A stretch of DNA of 13,448 nt from UBA9547 sp044349205 (GTDB taxonomy: Bacteria > Bacteroidota > Bacteroidia > Cytophagales > UBA9547): positions 1-13,448 of the forward strand of contig JBIKRJ010000047.1 of NCBI GenBank assembly GCA_044349205.1, in the 5' to 3' direction. Below are positions 6,392-13,418 of the stretch, piece by piece. The position numbers and the translations under genes are program-made. The notes under the pieces were generated by a model. That model was given only the letters and a program-made list of their open reading frames with translations. It did no database searches and was not told the DNA's origin. Numbering within the stretch: position 1 is the stretch's first letter; every line of letters starts with the position of its first letter.

Positions 6392-7477
6392 ATGAACATC
6401 AGCAAGACAAGAAACGTCAAAAGCATAGACCGCTGCATATACGGCAAAGGAACATTTGACCAGTTGGACGAAATCCTTTCCCTGAAAAGAATAAACAACG
6501 GTTGGGTGGTCTTCTTTCTCGACGACTATTTTGCGGGAAAAGAACTGGAAGACCGCATTCCCCTGCACGCCCAAGACAAGCTCATATACATCAGCACTGT
6601 CGACGAACCCACTACCGAACTGATAGACGAAGTAGTGGCCTTGTCGAAAGCACATGCCGACCAATTGCCTGTGGCCATGATAGGCATTGGCGGTGGCTGT
6701 GTGATGGATGTGTGCAAAGCGGCCTCGCTTATGATAACCAACCACGGCAAGGCACACGAATACCAAGGATTGGATTTGATAAAAAACCCAGGCGTGTACT
6801 GTGTGGTAGTGCCCACTATTTCGGGTACTGGCGCCGAAGTGTCGATGACGACCGTACTCACGGGCCCTGTGAAAAAACTGGGCATCAAATGCGACTACAC
6901 CGTGCCCGACCAAGTACTGCTCGACCCTGAATTGATTCTTTCGGTACCCGACGACCAACGCTTCTATACCGGCATGGATTCTTACATTCATGCCATCGAG
7001 GCGCTGGACGGCAGGCATATCAACGAGTTTGCGCGCGCCTTTTCCGAAAAATCGCTCGACCTGTGCCGCGAGGTATTTTTGGACAAAAGTTTGAGCCGCG
7101 AGCTGGCCGACGAAAAACTGATGGTAGCTTCGTATATGGGCGGCATGAGCCTTACCTATTCGCAAGTGGGGGTTTGCCACGCGCTTTCGTACGGACTTTC
7201 GTATGTGCTACACACCCACCATTGCATTGCCAACTGCATTGCTTTCAACCACTTGGAAGATTTTTACCCCGAAGGAGTGAAAGAATTCAAACACATGCTG
7301 AAGGTGAACAACATTAGTTTGCCGCAAGGCATTACCAAAAACTGTAGCGACGAGGAACTGGACAAAATGGCGGCGACTAGCTATGCGCTAGATCATTTTT
7401 GGGACCACGCCATAGGCGAAAACTGGAAAGAAGTGATTACCAAAGAAAAAATTAGGGCTTTGTTCGAACGCATGTAA
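6392..7477 (+). CDS. kdnB: 3-deoxy-manno-octulosonate (Kdo) 8-oxidase, iron-type alcohol dehydrogenase family
   Basis: This enzyme oxidises the C8 hydroxyl of Kdo to the aldehyde that KdnA then aminates, giving 8-amino-Kdo for lipopolysaccharide. It is a cytoplasmic group III (Fe-type) alcohol dehydrogenase fold of 361 residues. Visible motifs are GGGCVMDVCKA (100-110, nucleotide-binding glycine loop), TISGTGAE (142-149), and the metal ligands Asp196 and His200 in GMDSYIH, His263 in VCHALSYG, and His277 in the HTHH segment. The YGKGTFDQLD start, EYQGLDLIKNPGV, YSQVGVCHALSYGL and FYPEGVKEF segments resemble Shewanella KdnB as I remember it. The start ATG follows the AT-rich AGTTAAAA, with no strong Shine-Dalgarno. 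The last codons form the left arm of a terminator. The partner kdnA lies upstream, past the IVS-like insert. Confidence 0.88.
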   Translation: MNISKTRNVKSIDRCIYGKGTFDQLDEILSLKRINNGWVVFFLDDYFAGKELEDRIPLHAQDKLIYISTVDEPTTELIDEVVALSKAHADQLPVAMIGIGGGCVMDVCKAASLMITNHGKAHEYQGLDLIKNPGVYCVVVPTISGTGAEVSMTTVLTGPVKKLGIKCDYTVPDQVLLDPELILSVPDDQRFYTGMDSYIHAIEALDGRHINEFARAFSEKSLDLCREVFLDKSLSRELADEKLMVASYMGGMSLTYSQVGVCHALSYGLSYVLHTHHCIANCIAFNHLEDFYPEGVKEFKHMLKVNNISLPQGITKNCSDEELDKMAATSYALDHFWDHAIGENWKEVITKEKIRALFERM

Positions 7478-7499
7478 GTTCGAACAAAGCCCATTTTTT
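7455..7499 (+). terminator. Strong terminator overlapping the 3' end of kdnB, probably bidirectional
   Basis: A perfect 15-bp inverted repeat has left arm GGGCTTTGTTCGAAC (7455-7469) and right arm GTTCGAACAAAGCCC (7478-7492). The loop contains the kdnB stop codon, and six T residues follow (7494-7499). On the minus strand the hairpin is followed by TAATTTTTT, so it can also stop the convergent LamG gene. Because the left arm is coding sequence, the last kdnB residues are tied to terminator function. Confidence 0.93.
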
Positions 7500-7549
7500 G
7501 CCAAGAATATTCAATTTATCTTCATACTTGGCGGCATTCTAACACACGA

Positions 7550-8587
7550 CTATTGCAGCACTATTTTGCGTATGTCGAGGGTATTGCCTTTGGGGTCTAA
7601 GATGTGCACAAAATACAGCCCCTTGCCCGACCACGAGCCTAGGTTTATATACGAGCTTTGTTGCGTAATGGCCGATTGGAACATTTGTTGTCCCGTTGCA
7701 TTTTTTATCACGATTTGGTGCCCGCTCAACGCCGTATAGTGGCCATAGTCTATCGTAATGTGGTCGTTGGCAGGATTGGGATATATTTTAATGCTGTTGC
7801 TGTAGGTAACAGGATTGTAGCCCGTAATGCCCAAATTGATCACCAGCGTATCGGTCACAGTCACGGTTTGATAGCAAAGGTTGCTGTTGTAAAGGTTGGT
7901 GATTTCTTGTTGGGTCAATGCACGGTTCCAAATGCCGATGTCGTCGAGTTGACCTTTGAAAGGCAAATCGCCAGATATTGGCCTTGCACCAACCGAAACT
8001 GGTTCATTACTTTCATTTGATATCGATATGTCTGATAAGGATTCTTGAAGAATACCATTTAAGTATATTTTAGCAGTTTTTGAAAGAGAATCAAAAGATA
8101 ATGAGACATTGTACCAAACTCCTAATGATAATTTATCACTACTAAACACTAGAGAATTGTAGTCATTTTGTTCGCCGAAAAGGAAAATATTGGGACCTCT
8201 CAGCTCAAAATTAGTGTATTGGTTAGGATTGTTTATTTTAGATACAATGGCATTACATGGATTACAAAAACTTGAATTGAAAGCCGAATTGCTCCAAACC
8301 GAAATTGAGAAACTACCCGAATTAAAGTTGTCAAGAATATCAATATTATCGTTAACTCCGTCAAAACTGAAAGCTTGGTTTAGATTTCCAAACCTATCTT
8401 TAGTCAAAGTTGCCCCGTTCACAGTACCGTTGTTCCCATTTTCGCTTTCGTCATTGGCATTACCGTTGAAAGGCCACCAACCTACCAAACCGTTGCTGGG
8501 TACATAAGAAGGTACATTTTGTGCAAAACCAGCGGTAGCCAAACTTAAAGATGCCACCACGGCCAAGAGTACATTTTTCTTTTTCAT
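7550..8587 (-). CDS. Secreted LamG-domain (concanavalin-A-like lectin) protein with T9SS sorting domain
   Basis: This protein is likely exported by the Sec pathway and then by the type IX system to the cell surface or medium. From the ATG at 8587 it has 345 residues: a signal peptide (1-23, cut after GFAQ or one residue before), a LamG-like jelly-roll domain (about 33-235; GLVGWWPFNGNANDESENG is the typical opening and DDIGIWNRALTQQEI the typical closing), a short linker, and a C-terminal sorting domain (about 265-345; IYPNPANDHITI, then GKGLYFVHI and a KIVLQ end). A GTG or ATG further upstream would add about 12 polar residues before the signal peptide, so I prefer the internal ATG. LamG domains usually bind carbohydrate or protein; the ligand is unknown. 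Codons for about residues 60-195 (8005-8410) are more AT-rich than the rest. Confidence 0.85.
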   Translation of the reverse strand: MKKKNVLLAVVASLSLATAGFAQNVPSYVPSNGLVGWWPFNGNANDESENGNNGTVNGATLTKDRFGNLNQAFSFDGVNDNIDILDNFNSGSFSISVWSNSAFNSSFCNPCNAIVSKINNPNQYTNFELRGPNIFLFGEQNDYNSLVFSSDKLSLGVWYNVSLSFDSLSKTAKIYLNGILQESLSDISISNESNEPVSVGARPISGDLPFKGQLDDIGIWNRALTQQEITNLYNSNLCYQTVTVTDTLVINLGITGYNPVTYSNSIKIYPNPANDHITIDYGHYTALSGHQIVIKNATGQQMFQSAITQQSSYINLGSWSGKGLYFVHILDPKGNTLDIRKIVLQ

Positions 8588-8608
8588 AATTTTTGAATTT
8601 TTGTTTTT

Positions 8609-8659
8609 ACCACTCTGTCCCAAAAGTGGTGTTGGTTTAAAAAAATCAGCGTGGGACAG
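8609..8659 (-). promoter_or_regulatory. Overlapping alternative hairpins in the LamG leader
   Basis: In the minus-strand leader, CTGTCCCA (8659-8652) can pair with TGGGACAG (8622-8615), an 8-bp perfect stem. ACCACT (8630-8625) can pair with AGTGGT (8614-8609), a 6-bp perfect stem. The 5' arm of the second lies in the loop of the first and its 3' arm directly follows the first. With no linker between the two 3' arms a simple pseudoknot is strained, so the two stems probably exclude each other. The region ends 21 bp before the start codon, where a switch could affect translation. Confidence 0.4.
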
Positions 8660-8709
8660 TTACAAAACTCGTGCCTGAGGGTAACGAATCCTTGTACAAC
8701 TTTTTTATT

Positions 8710-8717
8710 CAAATGTA
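8710..8717 (-). promoter_or_regulatory. Possible -7 box (TACATTTG) for the LamG gene
   Basis: On the minus strand this reads TACATTTG, an exact TAnnTTTG match. It lies about 120 bp upstream of the LamG start, which would put both leader hairpins in the transcript. No clear -33 TTG is seen. Confidence 0.35.
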
Positions 8718-8914
8718 ATACTTTTTCTATTTTATAAAAAATGTCTTTTCTCATTCTTGTCTGCGACTAGCACCGCATTTGAAACGCAAAAAAAAACCTC
8801 GGCTCATTTCGTCATTTTCTTTTTGAGCAAATACAATCATTGTGGCTGCGCTTGTCGAAGCACACCATTCAAGCAAATGAAACACAAGCCAATTCATGAA
8901 TATATATTGTTGTA

Positions 8915-9415
8915 TTATCCGTTTCTATTCCCCAGTTCAATCACTTGCAGATCGGAAATGATGCCTTGGTGTATTTTTAGCCTTACAAGGGTACGCACCG
9001 TATGGAAACCCTGTATGCCGGCAGCGCCCGGGTTCAGATACAACATATTGTGATGGGTCTTGTCGGTCACCACCCGTAGTATGTGCGAGTGGCCACAAAT
9101 AAAAAGTGAAGGTTTTTTCTCGATTATTTTTGCTTTCACTTTGCCAGTGTATTTGCCAGGGCTTCCGCCTATATGCACCATGTAAACCCGCTGTCCTTCA
9201 CACTCAAAAAACAGTTCTTCTGGAAAAGCGCGCCGCACATCGGCACCGTCTATATTGCCATGTACGGCTTTAAAAGGCTTAAAAGATGCCAATTTTTCGG
9301 CCACATTTGGACCTATATCGCCGGCATGCCATATCTCGTCACATTGTGCAAAATAGGAAAAAACCTTGTCGTCCAAATAGCCGTGTGTGTCCGAGATAAT
9401 TCCAATTTGTTTCAT
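8915..9415 (-). CDS. Metallophosphoesterase, YfcE/MJ0936-type phosphodiesterase
   Basis: This is a small cytoplasmic metal-dependent phosphodiesterase of 166 residues, the usual size of the YfcE family. All metal and catalytic motifs are present in order: Asp9 and His11 in SDTHG, Asp33 in GDIG, Asn54 in HGNID, His81 in VHIGG, and His109/His111 in CGHSH. Known relatives hydrolyse model phosphodiesters, and their natural substrate is not settled. I chose the ATG at 9415 because it puts the first motif at residue 9. The longer frame to 9475 adds 20 residues without family features and would run into the divergent promoter region of hppA. The gene is divergent from hppA with 79 bp between the starts. 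Confidence 0.9.
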   Translation of the reverse strand: MKQIGIISDTHGYLDDKVFSYFAQCDEIWHAGDIGPNVAEKLASFKPFKAVHGNIDGADVRRAFPEELFFECEGQRVYMVHIGGSPGKYTGKVKAKIIEKKPSLFICGHSHILRVVTDKTHHNMLYLNPGAAGIQGFHTVRTLVRLKIHQGIISDLQVIELGNRNG

Positions 9416-9494
9416 TTTATCAGTATAAATACGGTTAAAATTTGTACTATAAATAGAAAGTAAATAAATTCGCAACTTTTAATTCAATAAAAAA

Positions 9495-11582
9495 ATGGAA
9501 ATCTACTCAATTTTAATCGTTGCAATTCTTGCTTTTTTCTACGCATTAGCCAAATCGGCTTGGATTACCAAGTTGGATTCAGGCGATGATACGATGAAAA
9601 AAATCGCAGGGTACATAGCTGAAGGAGCTATTTCATTTCTTCGTGCCGAATACAAAGCCTTGTCGGTTTTTGTAGTCATTGTGGCCATCATCATTGGCGT
9701 CTTGGCCGAAGACAAAACCTCTCACTGGCTTATCGCGGTGGCCTTCATCATTGGCGCATCCCTATCAGCTACTGCGGGTTATTTGGGCATGAAAATTGCC
9801 ACCCGTTCGAATGTACGTACCACTCAAGCCGCTCGTTATAGCCTTGCCAAGGCGCTAAACGTATCCTTTTCAGGAGGTTTGGTAATGGGCATCAACGTCG
9901 TTTCGTTGGGGATTATCGGCATCATCAGCCTTTTCCTTCTTTTCAACAATGTAGACGTAGTATTTGGAATGCCAAAATGGGAAATGCACAAAGTATTGGA
10001 AGTTCTAATAGGCTTTTCATTAGGTGCTGAAAGTATTGCACTTTTCGCTCGTGTAGGCGGTGGTATCTACACCAAAGCAGCCGATGTAGGGGCTGACTTG
10101 GTAGGTAAAGTAGAAGCCAATATTCCTGAGGACGACCCTCGTAACCCTGCCGTAATTGCCGATAATGTAGGCGATAACGTTGGCGACGTAGCTGGTATGG
10201 GTGCCGACCTTTTCGGTTCGTATGTAAGTACCATTCTTGCTACGATGGTGTTGGGATTGACCGTTACCGATATGAACAAGAATTTTTCGGGAATCAATCC
10301 GGCAGTACTTCTTCCTATTTTCATTGCAGGCATTGGATTGGTATTCTCAATTATTGGTTCGTTTTTCGTAAAAATTAAAGACGACAAAGGGAGTCCGCAG
10401 AAAGCTTTGAACATAGGAAACTTTGGGGCAGTGGCGTTGACTGCTTTTGCTGCTTTTTTCCTCATTCAATATGCCTTCGATCCCACCATCACCATCAAGG
10501 GTATCATATATGAATCGATAAATATTTTCTATTCCATTATTATTGGCTTGACAGTTGGTATCGCCATTAGCTTTGTGATAGAATATTACACTGGCAAAGA
10601 ATATGGCCCTGTGAATTACATTGCCAAACAATCGCTTACTGGTGGTGCCACCAACATCATTTCGGGGTTGAGCATTGGCATGATTTCCACTGCTATCCCG
10701 GTCATCATTTTGGTAGCAGGCATTGTGTCTTCTTACACTATTGCAGGATTGTACGGTGTAGCTATAGCGGCAACCGGCATGATGGCCACCACCGCTATAC
10801 AATTGGCGATAGATGCTTTCGGCCCCATTGCCGACAATGCTGGCGGTATTGCCGAAATGAGTCATCAGCCTGCTGAAGTTCGTCAACGCACCGACATATT
10901 GGACACAGTGGGCAACACGACAGCTGCAATTGGCAAAGGCTTTGCCATTGCTTCGGCTGCTTTGACAGCTTTGGCGATGTTCTCGGCTTATATGAATACG
11001 ACCGAACTAAAAGAAATCGACATTTCAAATGCGAAAGTGTTGGGCGGTTTGCTCATTGGAGGTATGGCTCCTTTCCTTTTCTCGGCCTATTGTATTCGCG
11101 CCGTGGGCGACGCAGCCAATAAAATGGTAGAAGAAGTAAGACGCCAATTCCGTGAAATAAAAGGCATTATGGAAGGTACTGCCGAGGCAGACTACCAAAA
11201 ATGTATCGAGATTTCAACCAACGCCGCCTTGAAGCAAATGATTTTGCCCGGCAGCTTGGCTTTTGTAATGCCTATCAGCATAGGTTTCATATTTGGAGCC
11301 GAATCCCTGGGCGGATTCCTTGCGGGTGTATTGGTTTCAGGCATTATGATGGCCTTCTTCCAATCAAACGCTGGAGGTGCTTGGGACAACGCCAAGAAAA
11401 AGTTTGAATCGGGCGTGGAAATCAACGGTCAGATTTACTACAAAGGTTCCGACCCCCACAAAGCAGCCGTAGTAGGCGACACCGTGGGCGACCCTTTCAA
11501 AGATACTTCTGGTCCTTCGCTCAACATCCTGATCAAACTCGTATCGATTGTGGCCATGGTCATTGCCCCTTTAATTGTTTGA
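9495..11582 (+). CDS. hppA: K+-dependent membrane-bound pyrophosphatase, probably H+-pumping
   Basis: This is an integral membrane enzyme that couples hydrolysis of cytoplasmic pyrophosphate to ion pumping across the inner membrane. It has 695 residues and about 16 hydrophobic segments. Substrate and Mg2+ motifs are intact: GGGIYTKAADVGADLVGKVE (188-207), IPEDDPRNPAVIADNVGDNVGDVAG (210-234), and the C-terminal GDTVGDPFKDTSGPSLN. Ala477 in GNTTAAIGKG, with Gly480, marks the K+-dependent class; K+-independent enzymes have Lys and Thr there. The transport-gate Glu seen in TM6 in many members (DLFESY, or SYAES in plants) is absent (DLFGSYVST, 239-247), while TM5 carries Glu179 in LGAESIALF. That fits the Flavobacterium-like H+-pumping group as I recall it. 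The gene is followed by a strong terminator and then the ATP synthase genes. Confidence 0.95.
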   Translation: MEIYSILIVAILAFFYALAKSAWITKLDSGDDTMKKIAGYIAEGAISFLRAEYKALSVFVVIVAIIIGVLAEDKTSHWLIAVAFIIGASLSATAGYLGMKIATRSNVRTTQAARYSLAKALNVSFSGGLVMGINVVSLGIIGIISLFLLFNNVDVVFGMPKWEMHKVLEVLIGFSLGAESIALFARVGGGIYTKAADVGADLVGKVEANIPEDDPRNPAVIADNVGDNVGDVAGMGADLFGSYVSTILATMVLGLTVTDMNKNFSGINPAVLLPIFIAGIGLVFSIIGSFFVKIKDDKGSPQKALNIGNFGAVALTAFAAFFLIQYAFDPTITIKGIIYESINIFYSIIIGLTVGIAISFVIEYYTGKEYGPVNYIAKQSLTGGATNIISGLSIGMISTAIPVIILVAGIVSSYTIAGLYGVAIAATGMMATTAIQLAIDAFGPIADNAGGIAEMSHQPAEVRQRTDILDTVGNTTAAIGKGFAIASAALTALAMFSAYMNTTELKEIDISNAKVLGGLLIGGMAPFLFSAYCIRAVGDAANKMVEEVRRQFREIKGIMEGTAEADYQKCIEISTNAALKQMILPGSLAFVMPISIGFIFGAESLGGFLAGVLVSGIMMAFFQSNAGGAWDNAKKKFESGVEINGQIYYKGSDPHKAAVVGDTVGDPFKDTSGPSLNILIKLVSIVAMVIAPLIV

Positions 11583-11598
11583 TTTTAAACCAATAACT

Positions 11599-11630
11599 AA
11601 AAAAAGCCCCAGCCCTCTGGGGCTTTTTTT
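11599..11630 (+). terminator. Intrinsic terminator after hppA
   Basis: AAAAAAAGCCCCAG (11599-11612) and CTGGGGCTTTTTTT (11617-11630) form a perfect 14-bp stem with a CCCT loop: a GC core with A/T flanks, so it is symmetric and could act in both directions. It lies 16 bp after the hppA stop and ends 16 bp before the first ATP synthase operon ORF. Confidence 0.95.
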
Positions 11631-11646
11631 ATTAGCCTGTAGCTGA

Positions 11647-12033
11647 TTGAAAAACGCATATCTCAAAATCCTGATTTTCACCCTAACACTGGCTTTGGCT
11701 ACCAAGATTGTGCTTGCAGTCTTTCAACTTACCCTGCCTGCAATCGCGTGGGCAAGTTTGGCCTTTTACAGCTTGTTGACAATGGGCATTCACGCCATCA
11801 TTTCACCAAGTTTGCAATCGAAAAAACAACAGTTTGTCACCATTTTCATGGGTACGCTGGGTATTCGAATGCTGTTTAGTATTGCTTTTCTACTATTGTA
11901 TTTACTTTTTTCAAGTCAAATCGAAATATCCTTCGTTTTGTACTATTTATTGGGCTATTTATTTTTCGTCGGATTTGAAATTTACCTTTTACTTTATAAC
12001 TTGCGACCCGATTTTAAAAAAGGGGATAAATAA
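11647..12033 (+). CDS. Small four-helix membrane protein, AtpI-like, first gene of the ATP synthase operon
   Basis: This is a 128-residue protein with four predicted transmembrane segments (about 6-28, 31-50, 61-83 and 89-115) and a charged C-terminus (RPDFKKGDK). Size, hydropathy and position directly before atpB match AtpI (ATP synthase protein I), which helps c-ring assembly or Mg2+ supply in other bacteria. Sequence motifs alone do not prove membership. The start is a TTG directly after an in-frame TGA; the next ATG (about 11779) would remove the first helix and part of the second. The gene ends 3 bp before the atpB start. No AtpZ gene is visible upstream, where many relatives have one. 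No ribosome-binding site or promoter is obvious between the terminator and the start. Confidence 0.65.
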   Translation: MKNAYLKILIFTLTLALATKIVLAVFQLTLPAIAWASLAFYSLLTMGIHAIISPSLQSKKQQFVTIFMGTLGIRMLFSIAFLLLYLLFSSQIEISFVLYYLLGYLFFVGFEIYLLLYNLRPDFKKGDK

Positions 12034-12036
12034 AGA

Positions 12037-13098
12037 GTGAGAGCGAGCTTTTTAAACATTTTAGCGAAATTACTGATTGGCTTCTTCGTTAGTGCTCTCC
12101 AGTTTTCAGCGAGTTACGCATCAGACGGTTCACACAAAGAAGATTCGAAATTCAATGCTGGTGAAATGATTATCCACCACATAGTGGATGCTCACGAATG
12201 GCATGTAGCTGAATTTGGGCACACGCACATCATTGTACCCCTACCCGTTATTTTGTACAACCAAGGCCACCTTACTTTCTTCCTTTCCAACAAAATGGAA
12301 AATGCGGAAGAAGGCACGAAGAAATACGGCCATTTCCACTACTCACACGGTCACTTTACAGCTGCAGACGGTTCGCCGGTGTACGATTTCTCGATTACCA
12401 AAAATACCGCAGCCATGATGTTGAGCGTAGTCATACTACTCATCATCTTTTTGGGCATTGCAAATGCTTACAAGAAAAATGTGGGCAAAGCACCAAAAGG
12501 CTTTCAGTCCTTGCTAGAACCTATTATACTATTTGTACGCGACGAAATTGCCAAAGCTTCTATTGGCGAAAAATACGAGCGCTACATGCCTTTTCTGCTC
12601 ACTGTTTTCTTCTTCATTTGGGTTAATAACCTAATGGGTCTTATCCCAATTTTCCCAGGTGGTGCAAACGTTACAGGCAGTATTTCCATCACTTTGGTAT
12701 TGGCACTATTTACTTTTATAATTACTACTTTTAGTGGCAACAAAACATATTGGGCTCATATTTTCCTTCCAGATGTTCCAAAAGGATTATATCCTCTACT
12801 TATTCCCATCGAGTTAATTGGAGTTTTCCTTAAACCATTTGTATTGATGGTTCGTCTTTTTGCCAACATTACAGCAGGGCACATTATCATACTTGGTTTC
12901 TTTAGCCTTATCTTCATTTTTGGCGAGATGAATGCAGGTTTGGGATACGGTGTATCAGTGTTTTCGGTAGCATTCACCTTGTTTATGAGTTTCTTAGAGT
13001 TGTTGGTGGCCTTCTTGCAAGCCTATGTATTTACATTGCTTTCGGCATTGTATTTCGGGTCGGCGGTAGAAGAGCATCACCACGACGAACATCATTAA
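12037..13098 (+). CDS. atpB: F1Fo ATP synthase subunit a
   Basis: This is the stator channel subunit that passes protons to the c-ring. It has 353 residues, longer than E. coli AtpB because of a periplasmic N-terminal domain: a signal-like segment (about 8-28), then a His-rich region (47-106, for example HHIVDAHEWH and FGHTHIIVPLP) typical of Bacteroidota. The membrane core starts near residue 122. The essential arginine is Arg273 in LMVRLFANITAGH. Residue 282 is His where E. coli has Glu219, and Glu321 stands seven residues before Gln328, where E. coli has His245, so the Glu/His pair is swapped. Compared with E. coli there are about 13 extra residues between these sites (near EMNAGLGYG). The protein ends in EEHHHDEHH. 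I chose the GTG start because it keeps the signal segment and follows AAGGGGATAAATAAAGA. Confidence 0.95.
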   Translation: MRASFLNILAKLLIGFFVSALQFSASYASDGSHKEDSKFNAGEMIIHHIVDAHEWHVAEFGHTHIIVPLPVILYNQGHLTFFLSNKMENAEEGTKKYGHFHYSHGHFTAADGSPVYDFSITKNTAAMMLSVVILLIIFLGIANAYKKNVGKAPKGFQSLLEPIILFVRDEIAKASIGEKYERYMPFLLTVFFFIWVNNLMGLIPIFPGGANVTGSISITLVLALFTFIITTFSGNKTYWAHIFLPDVPKGLYPLLIPIELIGVFLKPFVLMVRLFANITAGHIIILGFFSLIFIFGEMNAGLGYGVSVFSVAFTLFMSFLELLVAFLQAYVFTLLSALYFGSAVEEHHHDEHH

Positions 13099-13160
13099 AA
13101 TGCAATTCAACTTAGTTCCTTAATTCTAAATTTAAATTACCCTTAATTCAATCTACTATT
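13099..13160 (+). promoter_or_regulatory. A/T-rich atpE leader with a 9-bp direct repeat
   Basis: The sequence CCTTAATTC occurs twice (13118-13126 and 13141-13149) around the palindrome AATTTAAATT (13129-13138). Such A/U-rich, poorly structured leaders before atpE are known to raise translation of the c subunit, which is needed in many copies. That role is inferred here. Confidence 0.35.
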
Positions 13161-13418
13161 ATGGCAATCTTCAATTTACTATTAGACGCAGCAGTTCCAG
13201 GTATGGCCTATTTAGGTGCAGGTATTGGTGCAGGTATCGCTGCTTTGGCTGCTGGTGTTGGTATCGGTCGCATCGGTGGTAGCGCTCTTGAGTCTATCGC
13301 AAGACAACCTGAAGCAACAAATGACATCCGTGCAAACATGATTGTGGCATCTGCGCTTATCGAAGGTGCTGCATTCTTCGGAATCGTGGTTTGTCTATTG
13401 ATTGTTTTCTTGAAGTAA
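13161..13418 (+). CDS. atpE: F1Fo ATP synthase subunit c
   Basis: This is the proteolipid of the rotor ring. It has 85 residues in two helices (about 12-36 and 56-83) joined by the conserved loop ARQPEA (47-52). The ion-carrying carboxylate is Glu68 in ALIEGAAFFG. Residue 69 is Gly, not Ser or Thr, and the first helix has no Gln at the Na+-ligand position, so H+ coupling is likely. The first helix has the usual glycine-repeat packing (GAGIGAGIAALAAGVGIG). A 62-bp A/T-rich leader separates it from atpB. The rest of the operon (atpF onward) is expected beyond the right edge. Confidence 0.96.
   Translation: MAIFNLLLDAAVPGMAYLGAGIGAGIAALAAGVGIGRIGGSALESIARQPEATNDIRANMIVASALIEGAAFFGIVVCLLIVFLK

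Larger units (their letters stand above)
8588..8914. other. Intergenic region: leader of the LamG gene and 3' flank of the phosphodiesterase gene
   Basis: No gene is visible in this 327-bp stretch. The part near the LamG gene (8609-8659) carries two competing hairpins, and a -7-like box lies at 8710-8717. The remaining 8720-8914 contains A/T-rich runs, including nine A residues near 8791-8799, which would be a T-run downstream of the phosphodiesterase gene on the minus strand. Only a weak 5-bp stem lies before it, so I do not call a terminator. Confidence 0.55.

Noticed and set aside
6386..7180. Long minus-strand ORF (264 codons) opposite kdnB
   Set aside because: Low stop density opposite a GC-richer gene explains it. 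The translation is a His/Tyr/Val-rich string without family features.
8609..8659. H-type pseudoknot in the LamG leader
   Set aside because: The two stems cross, but with no linker before the second 3' arm the 8-bp first stem cannot be spanned. Alternative hairpins are more likely.
8780..8850. Terminator for the phosphodiesterase gene at the A-run near 8791
   Set aside because: The T-run on the minus strand is preceded only by a 5-bp stem with a long loop.
8757..9053. Plus-strand ORF of 98 codons overlapping the phosphodiesterase gene
   Set aside because: About half lies opposite a well-supported gene and the rest is intergenic. There is no recognisable domain or ribosome-binding site.
9416..9494. 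Divergent promoters between the phosphodiesterase gene and hppA
   Set aside because: Promoters must lie near here, but I found only imperfect TAnnTTTG matches on either strand and could not place one.
13161..13418. Na+-type c subunit
   Set aside because: There is no Gln in helix 1 at the Na+ site, and Gly follows Glu68 in place of Ser or Thr, so H+ coupling is the better reading.
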